NCBI GenBank assembly: GCA_965216155.1
Contig: CBDCFD010000007.1
Span: forward strand, 868,001 to 932,000
Direction of reading: 5' to 3'
Origin: CATOSP01 sp965216155
GTDB lineage: Bacteria > Chloroflexota > Dehalococcoidia > Lucifugimonadales > UBA3495
DNA length: 64,000 nucleotides
The notes under the pieces are model-generated. The model ran no database searches, was not told the origin of the DNA, and saw only the letters and a program-made list of their open reading frames with translations. Positions 43,256 to 51,103 of the stretch are shown here, piece after piece (position 1 is the stretch's first letter; each line of letters opens with the position of its first letter). Position numbers and translations under genes: made by a program.

Positions 43256-44005
43256 CTACGCATTCAGGCGTCCCTCGACGAATCGGCACCATTGGTCTAC
43301 CGATTCCGGAGACGACTTGCCGTGGGGGCCGGGGTAGCAGACCATCCGCTTGTCTTCCGAGCCTAACAGATCGAACAGGTCACATTGAGACTCCCTGGAA
43401 AAGAGCTCGTCGTCCCACTGCATATGGAACAGCAAGGGAATCTTGACGTTGGGCGCGTCCCTCTTGAACCGTTCCCCGAGGGCGTCGTTCCCGTTCGGCT
43501 CGGTCCTTCTCTCCAAGGCGTTCTTACCCAGGGCGGCGCAGCGCAGCTTGTCTCCGGCGGCCGCGACGAATGGCAACCCGAAGCGGGTACCCATGGAGAA
43601 ACCCATGTAGGCCGCCCGGTCGGCGTTTATAACGTCCATCTCGGAGAAGGAGGCCAACGTTGACAGCCAATCACCGACCATGCCATCTATGACATTGTCG
43701 AACCCTTTCTCGGCATACAGGTCCGACAATTCGGGGCCCTGCCGGCTGCCGTGGGCCGGACCGTCTATGGCCACCATGGCAAACTGGGACACGCCGGCTA
43801 GCCTCCGGCCCAGCATCAGGGACCTGGAGACCCGTTTATGTCCGCTGCCGCCGTGGCCGAAGAGCACCAGGGGCAGGGGTTTTTCCACTTCCTCTGGCAT
43901 CCACAAGATTCCCGGAATCAGCCCGTTCCCGGCGTCCAGCACAAATTCCCGTTCGGTTATCTGTCCTTCGACCAGAGCGTCGCCCACCCATTCTGGAGCC
44001 GTCAT
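43256..44005 (-). CDS. Dienelactone-hydrolase-like alpha/beta-hydrolase
   Basis: 249 residues. PLVLFGHGGSGHKRV carries the oxyanion HGG, AAYMGFSMGTRFGLPF the nucleophile Ser in GFSMG, LLFHMQWDDELFSRE the acid, and VCYPGPHGKSSPESVDQW the histidine. The start at 44005 follows GGAAGGTG. It lies between the small protein and the DapA-family gene on the same strand, 67 bp upstream of the latter, so it is probably part of one catabolic operon. Substrate unknown. Confidence 0.85.
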   Translation of the reverse strand: MTAPEWVGDALVEGQITEREFVLDAGNGLIPGILWMPEEVEKPLPLVLFGHGGSGHKRVSRSLMLGRRLAGVSQFAMVAIDGPAHGSRQGPELSDLYAEKGFDNVIDGMVGDWLSTLASFSEMDVINADRAAYMGFSMGTRFGLPFVAAAGDKLRCAALGKNALERRTEPNGNDALGERFKRDAPNVKIPLLFHMQWDDELFSRESQCDLFDLLGSEDKRMVCYPGPHGKSSPESVDQWCRFVEGRLNA

Positions 44006-44053
44006 CTTTTCACCTTCCAACTAATGTTTCTAACGATTCCAATTAACTTTGAC

Positions 44054-44353
44054 TCAGTCCGGCAGACCCCCAAAAGCATCCTCCAGGGTGATTACCGGAA
44101 AGATCGTCGCAGTGTTCCAGACCGCCAGTCCCAGGTCCACCAATGCGCTATCGGCGGAGTGGGCATCGGGAGCGTCCAGGACCAGGAACGTTTGGTGCGA
44201 GGACTTACCGACCCAACCGCCCTGATAGCTGCACCCATGACTTTGCAGGACTTCGGTCATCGTGGATGCCATCAGCAGGGCCCGGTCCCGGATTTCGACG
44301 GCCACACCAGGACACTGTTGAGGGCTGTGGCTTAGCGAAACCATGTACAGCAT
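44054..44353 (-). CDS. Small conserved-looking protein of unknown function
   Basis: 99 residues beginning MLYMVSLSHSPQQCPGVAVE; the short beta-alpha-beta layout with LYMVSLSHSPQQCP resembles dimeric alpha-beta-barrel proteins of the DUF3303/YCII kind, but I cannot name the family. I use the ATG at 44353, nine bases after GAGGT, rather than the ATG nine bases earlier, which touches the ribosome binding site. It is probably the first gene of the minus-strand cluster ending with the GMC oxidoreductase. The 200 bp upstream, to 44567, contain nothing recognisable. Confidence 0.6.
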   Translation of the reverse strand: MLYMVSLSHSPQQCPGVAVEIRDRALLMASTMTEVLQSHGCSYQGGWVGKSSHQTFLVLDAPDAHSADSALVDLGLAVWNTATIFPVITLEDAFGGLPD

Positions 44354-44567
44354 TGGTCTCATACCTCGGCGCAGATTTCTCGGGGCCGTCCTGAATTATA
44401 TACCACCAAGTTCAGAAACGCGGGAACGCCGGGTTGATCGCGGTAAGCTCTCGGTCCCGCCACAAGAGCGGGGCGCGGTTACCCAATGCCGGCACCAGAT
44501 TGACACCTCTATCGAATCCCTCTAGATTAGCCAACGTTGGCGAAGCATTGGCCCTGAGAGATTACCA

Positions 44568-45230
44568 GTGATAGACACGCTGATTTTCGACTTCGACGGC
44601 GTAATAATCGATACCGAGACCCCGGATTTCGCCACGTGGCAGGAGACGTTTCAGGGATTCGGAGTCGTACTAGACCGGTCGTGGTGGACCCAGTTCATCG
44701 GCGAAAGCAGCCGCCGCATGGAGATCTGCGCGCTACTGGAGGACCTCCTGGGACACGCCGTAGACTGTCCGCGTTTGACCGGGCAAAGGCGGCAACGTTA
44801 TCTGGAAGTGGTCGAGTCCAACCCGCTGCTGCCGGGCGTGCTGGAATACATTCAGGCGGCGAAAGGACTGGGGCTGAAGCTGGCCGTAGCATCGAGTTCC
44901 CGGCATGACTGGGTTGATGGGCACCTGAAGCGTCGCGGGCTAATTCATTACTTCGACTCCGTGAATTGCGCCGATGATGTGGCCCGCGTCAAACCCGATC
45001 CGGAGCTTTACCTGCTGTCGGCTGCCAACCTTGACACCGTCCCGGCCAATTCTCTGGTTATTGAAGACTCGGCCAACGGCGTCACCGCCGCCAAGACCGC
45101 CGGAGCGTTTTGCGTTGCCGTCCCCAACCCAATGACGAGAGACCTGCGAATCGACCATGCCGACCTGCGGCTCGACGCCCTGTCGGACATGACTCTGCCC
45201 TCCCTGCTGGCCAGGGCCAACGGAGGCTGA
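44568..45230 (+). CDS. HAD-superfamily phosphatase (beta-phosphoglucomutase-like)
   Basis: 220-residue HAD hydrolase. Motif I is FDFDGVIIDTE with the nucleophilic and acid aspartates, motif II is VASSS, motif III is the Lys in RVKPDPELY, and motif IV is VIEDSANGVTAAKTAG. A cap of the alpha-helical C1 type lies between motifs I and II, as in beta-phosphoglucomutase and phosphoglycolate phosphatase. The start is GTG at 44568. The SRAP gene follows after 13 bp, so they are probably co-transcribed. Substrate unknown. Confidence 0.9.
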   Translation: MIDTLIFDFDGVIIDTETPDFATWQETFQGFGVVLDRSWWTQFIGESSRRMEICALLEDLLGHAVDCPRLTGQRRQRYLEVVESNPLLPGVLEYIQAAKGLGLKLAVASSSRHDWVDGHLKRRGLIHYFDSVNCADDVARVKPDPELYLLSAANLDTVPANSLVIEDSANGVTAAKTAGAFCVAVPNPMTRDLRIDHADLRLDALSDMTLPSLLARANGG

Positions 45231-45243
45231 AGGAGACAAAACA

Positions 45244-45942
45244 GTGTGCGGACGGTTTACCCTCGTGACAAACATGAACGATCTCCAGTCCCGGTTCGGC
45301 TTCGAGGCACGGGTTATGGACTACCAGCCCAGATACAACATCGCCCCTAGTCAGCAGGTCCTTACCGTGGTCAACAACGGTCAACGGCGGGTCGAGCACA
45401 TGCGTTGGGGGCTCATTCCGTTCTGGGCCAAGGACCCCAAGATCGGCTACCGCATGATAAATGCCGTGGGCGAGACCGCCGCCGCCAAACCGGCCTTCCG
45501 GGCTGCGTTCAAGAGGCGGCGCTGCCTGATCCTGGCCGATGGGTTCTTCGAGTGGCGCAAAGATGGCAAGGCTAAAATCCCTACCTATATATTCTTGAAG
45601 TCCCGGGAACCATTTGCATTTGCCGGATTGTGGGAGACCTGGAAGTCTCCGGAGGGAGAAACCGTCCGCTCCTGCAGCATCGTAACAACCAAGCCAAACG
45701 GCTTCATCGCTCCGATCCACAACCGGATGCCTGTAATTCTCTCTCAGGAAACGGAACCCCTGTGGCTGGACCCAATGACCGAAGAGGCCGACCCCCTCAC
45801 ATCGTTGCTGGTCCCGTCGCCAACCGAGGGGTTGGACTCCTACGTCGTCTCCAGTGCGGTGAACTCCCCCAGGAATTCGGGGCCTGAGTGCATCGAACCG
45901 GAGACCGCAGAGCCTGGTCTGAGCCTCCGCATGGACCTGTGA
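45244..45942 (+). CDS. SOS response-associated peptidase (SRAP/YedK/HMCES family)
   Basis: 232 residues. The protein starts with Met-Cys-Gly-Arg (MCGRFTL); after Met removal Cys2 forms a covalent thiazolidine crosslink with abasic sites in single-stranded DNA, protecting them. Other family residues are PRYNIAPSQ (Asn), MRWGLIPFWAK, NAVGET (Glu), DGFFEWRK and PIHNRMPVIL with the catalytic His. The start is GTG at 45244 after AAGGAG. It lies 13 bp behind the HAD gene and is followed by a hairpin terminator. Confidence 0.93.
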   Translation: MCGRFTLVTNMNDLQSRFGFEARVMDYQPRYNIAPSQQVLTVVNNGQRRVEHMRWGLIPFWAKDPKIGYRMINAVGETAAAKPAFRAAFKRRRCLILADGFFEWRKDGKAKIPTYIFLKSREPFAFAGLWETWKSPEGETVRSCSIVTTKPNGFIAPIHNRMPVILSQETEPLWLDPMTEEADPLTSLLVPSPTEGLDSYVVSSAVNSPRNSGPECIEPETAEPGLSLRMDL

Positions 45943-45968
45943 TCGGGCCGCATTTCGACATGTCCGGT

Positions 45969-46094
45969 CCTTCGGCTGCGTTACACTCCGCTCAGATTCG
46001 CCCGGGCTCCACAACGAAGCAGCGAGTTCGGCTTTAAACACCGAGCCCGCTGCTTTTACCGCTGATACCGTGCGGAGTGTAGCCGGCCGAAAGG
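45969..46094. repeat. Nested inverted repeat around the SRAP terminator
   Basis: CCTTCGGCTGCGTTACACT at 45969-45987 is complementary, with mismatches, to AGTGTAGCCGGCCGAAAGG ending at 46094. The terminator hairpin lies in the centre, so the whole 126-bp segment could fold into a long, two-level stem-loop. No gene is present. Confidence 0.5.
46018..46058 (+). terminator. Rho-independent-type terminator of the HAD-SRAP pair
   Basis: The stem AGCAGCGAGTTCGG pairs with CCGAGCCCGCTGCT at 13 of 14 positions around the loop CTTTAAACA, and is followed by TTTT. It lies 76 bp after the SRAP stop. It is also inside a larger imperfect inverted repeat (45969-46094). Confidence 0.65.
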
Positions 46095-46148
46095 GAGCTA
46101 AACGGGGCCGAATGACCCCGAACAGGACCCCTGTGACCCAGGGGAAAG

Positions 46149-46649
46149 TTACCGGGCTGCGGCGGCCTTCTGCTTCTCCAGAATCTCGTCCCAGGGACCG
46201 GGGAATTTGCCCTTGGGGTTGTCGCCGTGCAGGAACAGGTTCTCCTGGCGGTGCCACTGGTCCCTGGGCAGCTCGTAGTAAACCTCGATGCCGTTGCCGT
46301 CGGGGTCCTGGAAGTAGATCCCCAGGGAAATGCTGTGGTCGCCGATACCCATGGAGATGTCCCGTTCCTTGAGCCGGTAGTAGAACTCCTTCAGGTCCTC
46401 CAGGTTGTCCATCCGCCAGGCCATGTGGTTCAGGCCCACGCGGCCCGTCTCAGGACCCGCGGCATCCGCGCCAACTTCCATCAACGCGATCTCATGGGAC
46501 TCGTCCAGATTGGCCGACAAGAAAGCAGCCCGGCCGGGAACGAAGTCATAGGTATGCAGACCAAGAATGTCCTCGTACCATTTATGGGCCTCTTCGGCGT
46601 TCCGGACATAAATGTTGACGTGGCCCAGGTGGTTCGGCGTGTAACCCAT
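46149..46649 (-). CDS. VOC-family dioxygenase/glyoxalase-like protein
   Basis: 166 residues, two betaalphabetabetabeta modules. The metal ligands of type I extradiol dioxygenases are visible: His in HLGHVNIYV, His in GLNHMAWRM and Glu in GNGIEVYYELP. The ending (QWHRQENLFLHGDNPKGKFPGPWD) is typical of catechol-2,3-dioxygenase-like members of Chloroflexota and actinobacteria. The start at 46649 follows GGGAGGA. It may cleave an aromatic diol, but the VOC fold also supports isomerases and resistance proteins. Confidence 0.87.
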   Translation of the reverse strand: MGYTPNHLGHVNIYVRNAEEAHKWYEDILGLHTYDFVPGRAAFLSANLDESHEIALMEVGADAAGPETGRVGLNHMAWRMDNLEDLKEFYYRLKERDISMGIGDHSISLGIYFQDPDGNGIEVYYELPRDQWHRQENLFLHGDNPKGKFPGPWDEILEKQKAAAAR

Positions 46650-46787
46650 CGGTGTCCTCCCGTCAAAGGTTGGATTTTGGCGATTATAACATCGGCGCTC
46701 TTCCGGCGCTGCCGGCACCGGGCACCTACCAGGGCAATCGCATCTTAACCTCTTCACGGCCAGAATAGGCAACCACAAGGGTTGACC

Positions 46788-47084
46788 CTACAGCGATGGG
46801 GTCCAAGGCAGCGGGGGTTGGGCGGTTGGTTTTTCAAGGCGGCAGCGTTCCAGGTAGCGTACGACGGCCGTGAAGGTATGGAGACGGTAACCGGCTTTGG
46901 CGACCCGGATGACAAAGGTTTGAGGGCCGGGAAAGGGTTGGCGGTCTGCCTGGGCGCAGGTCCACTCCAGGCATAGCTCACGGGCCATGCGTTGGAGGCG
47001 GAGTTCCGCCAACGGACGGGCCAAGTCACGTTTGAGGGCGCTGACGCGGGACCACAGGTCGTAAATTTCAGAGCTAAGAGTCAT
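46788..47084 (-). CDS. Uncharacterised small protein, doubtful
   Basis: A 98-codon frame starting MTLSSEIYDLWSRVSALKRD with an amphipathic helical first half and basic residues; I do not recognise it. There is no clear ribosome binding site. It could be a remnant of a larger gene, since upstream minus-strand sequence (HLNVCHRTISKI before a stop) looks like a fragment of a helix-turn-helix. Treat it as tentative. Confidence 0.3.
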   Translation of the reverse strand: MTLSSEIYDLWSRVSALKRDLARPLAELRLQRMARELCLEWTCAQADRQPFPGPQTFVIRVAKAGYRLHTFTAVVRYLERCRLEKPTAQPPLPWTPSL

Positions 47085-47456
47085 GGCGCCGGCTGGTTTG
47101 CTCCTTCAGATTTTGGATATGGTGCGATGGCACACATTCAGGTGTTCTGAGGCTGGAGAATTTATTTTAGGGTAATTGTGCGCCATTTTGGTACATTGGG
47201 TCTGGGCGGCGGGTTAGGGATTTGGACCGGGACGGAATTCCGGCAAGGGTTATGGTAACGGGTGGTCACCCCAGATGGGAAGGGCGGGGTGTCAGCAGTC
47301 CAATTCAAGACGCGATTGCCCTGGGGCACCTACCAAGACGATTGCGAAGTCCGCAAGAACACCTATCGTCATTCCCTCGCAGGCGGGAATGACGGAATGT
47401 GCCGGGATTTCTCCATAGAAAGACAGAAATACTTCGCGATCATCCTGGGGCGGCGC
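47085..47456. other. Intergenic region with REP hairpin and diverged repeat
   Basis: No gene. CATTCCCTCGCAGGCGGGAATG (near 47372) is a REP-type hairpin. Bases 47170-47255 (AATTGTGCGCCATTTTGGTA and onward) resemble 49414-49500 (CAATTTTCCGCCATTGTG and onward) on the other side of the GH15 gene in the same orientation. Confidence 0.4.
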
Positions 47457-49295
47457 CTAGATTGGGCGGTTCGTGCGCCTGGTAGGAGTGTCTGCAATGT
47501 AGCCGGAGAGGTTTAGGGCGGTGTGAATCAGGCCGGTGTGCGAATACGCCTGGGGGAAGTTGCCCAGTTGCCGGTTGGAGTCCTTGTCAATCATCTCGGC
47601 GAAGAGTCCCAGATGGTTGGAGTGCCGTATAATCATTTCCTGGAAGTAATCGAAAGCCCGGTCGGTCTGCCCGGTATATATGAGGTTCCCGATCAGCCAA
47701 AAACTGAGCAGGGTGAAAGCGCCTTCCGGCTGGCCTTCCAGCCCGTCGTCCGTTTCTTCCGGGAGATAGCGCCAGACCAGCGGGCCGTCGGTCAGTTCCC
47801 GTTCGATGGCGTCCAAATTCTGCCGGACGCGGGGGTCGTCGCGGGGGACCATGGCCATAAAAGGTATTGCCAGGTTGGAGGCGTCCAGGGCATCGTTGCC
47901 GTACCGCTGCCGGAATGCCTGCTTGGTGGGACTCCATCCCGAGTCCAGGATTTCGGACTTGATACCGTCAGCGGCGAGAGACCAGCGGCGGTACAATTGC
48001 CTGCGCCCCATAGCAGCGGCGATATATGCCGCGTAGTCGAGGGCGGCCCAGCACATCACCTTGGAATAAACGAAGTGTTGCTGTTCGCCACGCACTTCCC
48101 AGACGCCTCGGTCCTTCCGCCGCCAATTGGCCATAACGGTTTCAGCCAGGGAATGGACTAACTCCCAGACCTCCTCCGGTATCGTTCCGTTAAGCACGAG
48201 CAAGGAATGAATGGTGAGAATGACTTCTCCGAAGACGTCCATCTGAATATGCTCCGCCGCGGCGTTGCCGACGCGGACGGGGCGGGAATTCTCATACCCT
48301 TTCAGATGGCCGAAGGTGGACTCCCGGAGCGATGAGTCGGGGCTGATGCCATAAACGATGCGAGTCCGGCGGCGGTGCAACTGGCACTGTTCCAACAGCC
48401 AGTGGATGTAGCGGTCAGCCCCGTAAGTGTCTCCCAGACGATATAGGACATCCACTGTGAAGCTGGCGTCGCGCAGCCAGGAGAAGCGGTAGTCCCAGTT
48501 GCGCGAACCGCCGATGGTTTCCGGCAGGCTGGTTGTCGGCGCGGCGACGATTGCCCCCGTGCGCCGGTAGATCATGAGGTGAAGCGCCAGGAAAGAACGG
48601 ACAACGGAGTCGCGCCAGAGTCCTTCGTAGCCCATCCCGGCCACCAACTCCTGCCAGTAGCGCCGGGTCAGGTCCAGTTTCTCCGAGGTGCGGAGGTGTT
48701 CGAGGCCGGCAGGGCGGCCGTAGGCCAGGACAAAGGTCGCGGTCTGGCCCTCGGCAAGAGTGAATTTGCAGGTGACGCCGCGGTCGTCGAAGGGCAGCGG
48801 GATGCTGGCCAAAAGGGAGAGGGTCTGGCCGCCGCCCCGGGCTTCGACCGCACCGGCGGCGGAACTGCCGCGCAGCGGACGAAAGCTGGGAAGAGTCCGG
48901 GCGTAGTCGTGCCGTGGCTGGAAGTCGCAGCGCAGTTCGACCTCCCCGTTGTGGCAGGTAACTATTCGGTGGATTTCCGGGGGGTTGTTCGGCTGGATAT
49001 CCGGTCTGCCATCGCCATCATCGTCGGGAATAGGCATAAAGTCAGTGATGGATACTGTGCCGGAGCCGGTCCTGAACGTAGTTTCAAGGATGTTGGTGTC
49101 GGCAAGGTATTCCTGCCGTGTCTCGAGAATGGGGCCGACGGGGCCAATGCGGAACCGCCCCCCAATTTCCTGGTCGAGGATGGCGGCGAAGACGCTGGGC
49201 GAGTCGAAGCGTGGGAGGCAACACCAGTCGACGGACCCGTCGATCCCGACAAGCGCCGCCGAAGACATGTCGCCTATCAGTCCGTATTCGTACAA
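47457..49295 (-). CDS. Glycoside hydrolase family 15 (glucoamylase/trehalase-like)
   Basis: 612 residues. The N-terminal beta domain begins YEYGLIGDMSSAALVGIDGSVDWCCLPRFDSPSVFA, as in the DUF5911-GH15 proteins. The alpha/alpha-barrel follows, with GGSRNWDYRFSWLRDASFT and the late active-site segment QLGNFPQAYSHTGLI; the acids are expected near DYRFSWLRDA and in EMIDKDSN. It hydrolyses alpha-glucosidic bonds of glycogen, oligosaccharide or trehalose. There is no signal peptide, so it is likely cytoplasmic. The start is TTG at 49295 with a weak ribosome binding site. Confidence 0.93.
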   Translation of the reverse strand: MYEYGLIGDMSSAALVGIDGSVDWCCLPRFDSPSVFAAILDQEIGGRFRIGPVGPILETRQEYLADTNILETTFRTGSGTVSITDFMPIPDDDGDGRPDIQPNNPPEIHRIVTCHNGEVELRCDFQPRHDYARTLPSFRPLRGSSAAGAVEARGGGQTLSLLASIPLPFDDRGVTCKFTLAEGQTATFVLAYGRPAGLEHLRTSEKLDLTRRYWQELVAGMGYEGLWRDSVVRSFLALHLMIYRRTGAIVAAPTTSLPETIGGSRNWDYRFSWLRDASFTVDVLYRLGDTYGADRYIHWLLEQCQLHRRRTRIVYGISPDSSLRESTFGHLKGYENSRPVRVGNAAAEHIQMDVFGEVILTIHSLLVLNGTIPEEVWELVHSLAETVMANWRRKDRGVWEVRGEQQHFVYSKVMCWAALDYAAYIAAAMGRRQLYRRWSLAADGIKSEILDSGWSPTKQAFRQRYGNDALDASNLAIPFMAMVPRDDPRVRQNLDAIERELTDGPLVWRYLPEETDDGLEGQPEGAFTLLSFWLIGNLIYTGQTDRAFDYFQEMIIRHSNHLGLFAEMIDKDSNRQLGNFPQAYSHTGLIHTALNLSGYIADTPTRRTNRPI

Positions 49296-49673
49296 CTTTG
49301 CAATGAGTTTCGGAGCGATTTGTGGGCAGTGGCTACTCTATCACCGTGGTGAGGTGGTTGCAACGAACGCCCATGCCTTCGGCGGGCGGAAAGGTTGGGG
49401 TTTTTGTATTGGGGCAATTTTCCGCCATTGTGTGCCAATTAGCCTCAGTGGCGGGTTGAGATTTTTGATTGGGTCTAAATGTTTGGCAATAGTTATGATA
49501 GGGAACGTCTATCGAAGTTGGGAAGGGGGAAGGTGTCAGTGATTTTGGGGTAGCGGCGCTTCGACTCGGCTGAGCAACAGTCTGAACTGTGATTCGTATG
49601 ATTAGAGGATTGCCATGATTCTCCTCGAGTACGGGGCCGGAATGAGGGAGCGGGGCATTTTCATAGCAACGTT
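49296..49673. other. Intergenic region
   Basis: No gene seen. It carries the second copy of the diverged repeat (49414-49500) described for 47170-47255. Locally AT-richer than the flanks, with possible promoter elements for the GH15 gene near 49310-49340, but no strong consensus. Confidence 0.35.
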
Positions 49674-50693
49674 TTATATCTGCTTAAGATCGTGAATCTT
49701 CTCCTTCAGCCGAATCTCATCGCCCGCCTTCTCCACCGGCAGACTGAAGCCTACCTGGGTGGCGTAGCCCCCGTAGCGCTCCTTGACCTTGTCCACAATT
49801 TGGTCGTATGTCCCGATGGTGGCGAAGGTCTCGACCATCTCGTCGGTGATGAGCGTGGGCATGTCGTCCCACTTGCCGCCGGAAGCCAGGCGATTAAGCT
49901 CCAAGCACACGTCTCCCCAACCATGAATGTCCATGACGCCCTTGTAGGTGCGGGTCGAGCCGTAGAACGCAATGCGGCGTTTGGCTGCCTGGAACGCTTC
50001 GCCAAGCTGCTCCTCGTTTTCACCCATCACCAGGAAGCCTCCGGTGCTAATCTCGATGTCCTCCAGCGTCCTTTCCGACCGCTTGAGCCCCTTCTCCAGG
50101 TTGGGCAGGGCCACTTCATCCATATATTTGGGGGTCATAAACCCGTGGGGCAGCACACCGTCGCAATGCTCTCCGGCCAGCCTGAACATATACGGCCCCA
50201 CGGCGGCGATAAATATCTTGGGATGTGGGTATTCAATCGGTCCGGGGTTGAAATGGGGAGTGATCAGGCTGAATTGGTAATGCTCGCCGTCGAACCGGAG
50301 TGGCCCGCCGTTTTGGAAGGTGTCCCAGATGGCTTTGAGGGAGAGGACATAATCGCGCATCCTGGGGCCGGGAGCCACCCAGGGAGTGCTGAACCGGCGC
50401 TCGATGTGCCCCTTGACCTGGCTACCCATCCCCAGCCGGAAGCGGCCTTGGGAGTATTTCTGCAGCTCCCAGGCCATATACGCCGTAGTCATTGGGCTCA
50501 CCGGGAAGACCACTGCTATCGACGTGCCCAACAATATTCTCTCCGTATGCTCGGCGGCCAGTGTCAGGGCCATGAACGGGCTGGAAAAGTCCTCGTTGGT
50601 GTTGATGCCGTCGTAGCCCATATCCTCGGCCCACCGCGCCCGGTCTGGAATCTTGCCGATATCGTCCCTGGGGATACTTCCGAATACTTTCAC
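49674..50693 (-). CDS. F420-dependent LLM-class oxidoreductase (TIGR03617-like)
   Basis: 339 residues. GTSIAVVFPVSPMTTAYMAW, ELQKYSQGRFRLGMGSQVKG and HIERRFS strongly match the F420-dependent subfamily of luciferase-like proteins known from mycobacteria. GMGSQV is the cofactor-region glycine motif. The start is GTG at 50693 after GGAGG; an ATG 51 bases earlier is in frame but has no such site. F420-dependent enzymes in SAR202-like organisms fit the expected lineage. Substrate unknown. Confidence 0.88.
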   Translation of the reverse strand: MKVFGSIPRDDIGKIPDRARWAEDMGYDGINTNEDFSSPFMALTLAAEHTERILLGTSIAVVFPVSPMTTAYMAWELQKYSQGRFRLGMGSQVKGHIERRFSTPWVAPGPRMRDYVLSLKAIWDTFQNGGPLRFDGEHYQFSLITPHFNPGPIEYPHPKIFIAAVGPYMFRLAGEHCDGVLPHGFMTPKYMDEVALPNLEKGLKRSERTLEDIEISTGGFLVMGENEEQLGEAFQAAKRRIAFYGSTRTYKGVMDIHGWGDVCLELNRLASGGKWDDMPTLITDEMVETFATIGTYDQIVDKVKERYGGYATQVGFSLPVEKAGDEIRLKEKIHDLKQI

Positions 50694-50834
50694 GGTAAAT
50701 TCCTCCGATCGGCCTGAGCCGTTAGACAATAGAATACCATCCAAATGGCCAAATGGCTTTTAGAGGCCGGCCGCGGTCCGTTCCACGGGCCGCAAAACCG
50801 GGCTCGAATACCCTGGCCTCGGAAGTCGCATCTC

Positions 50835-50997
50835 TGAGAAAATTGCGAAACCTTGTGCTTCGCCAGATATTGGCCTGTATCGCTACGATAATACCAACTC
50901 GTCTTTCCCGGGAAAGCGGGAATCCACTACGATAGCTCTGGGCTCCCGCTTTCGCGGGAGCGACGGATGGGGGCAGTGGAGTTTCGCAATTTTCTCA
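50835..50997. mobile_element. 163-bp MITE-like element with perfect 17-bp terminal inverted repeats
   Basis: TGAGAAAATTGCGAAAC at 50835-50851 is the exact inverted complement of 50981-50997. It is flanked by TCTC on both sides (50831-50834 and 50998-51001), a plausible 4-bp target duplication. The interior carries GCTCCCGC-TTTC-GCGGGAGC, a perfect 8-bp hairpin, and a second REP-like motif (CCCGGGAAAGCGGGAATCC). No gene lies in 50694-51103. Confidence 0.7.
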
Positions 50998-51103
50998 TCT
51001 CTTTACTTGGTTGCGGCAACAATGTAGTATGGTTAGGCTTTGGGTTCCCATCCGCTCGGACCCGCCTTTCAAATACTGCAGTAACCCCTTAAGAGACGAC
51101 GCA

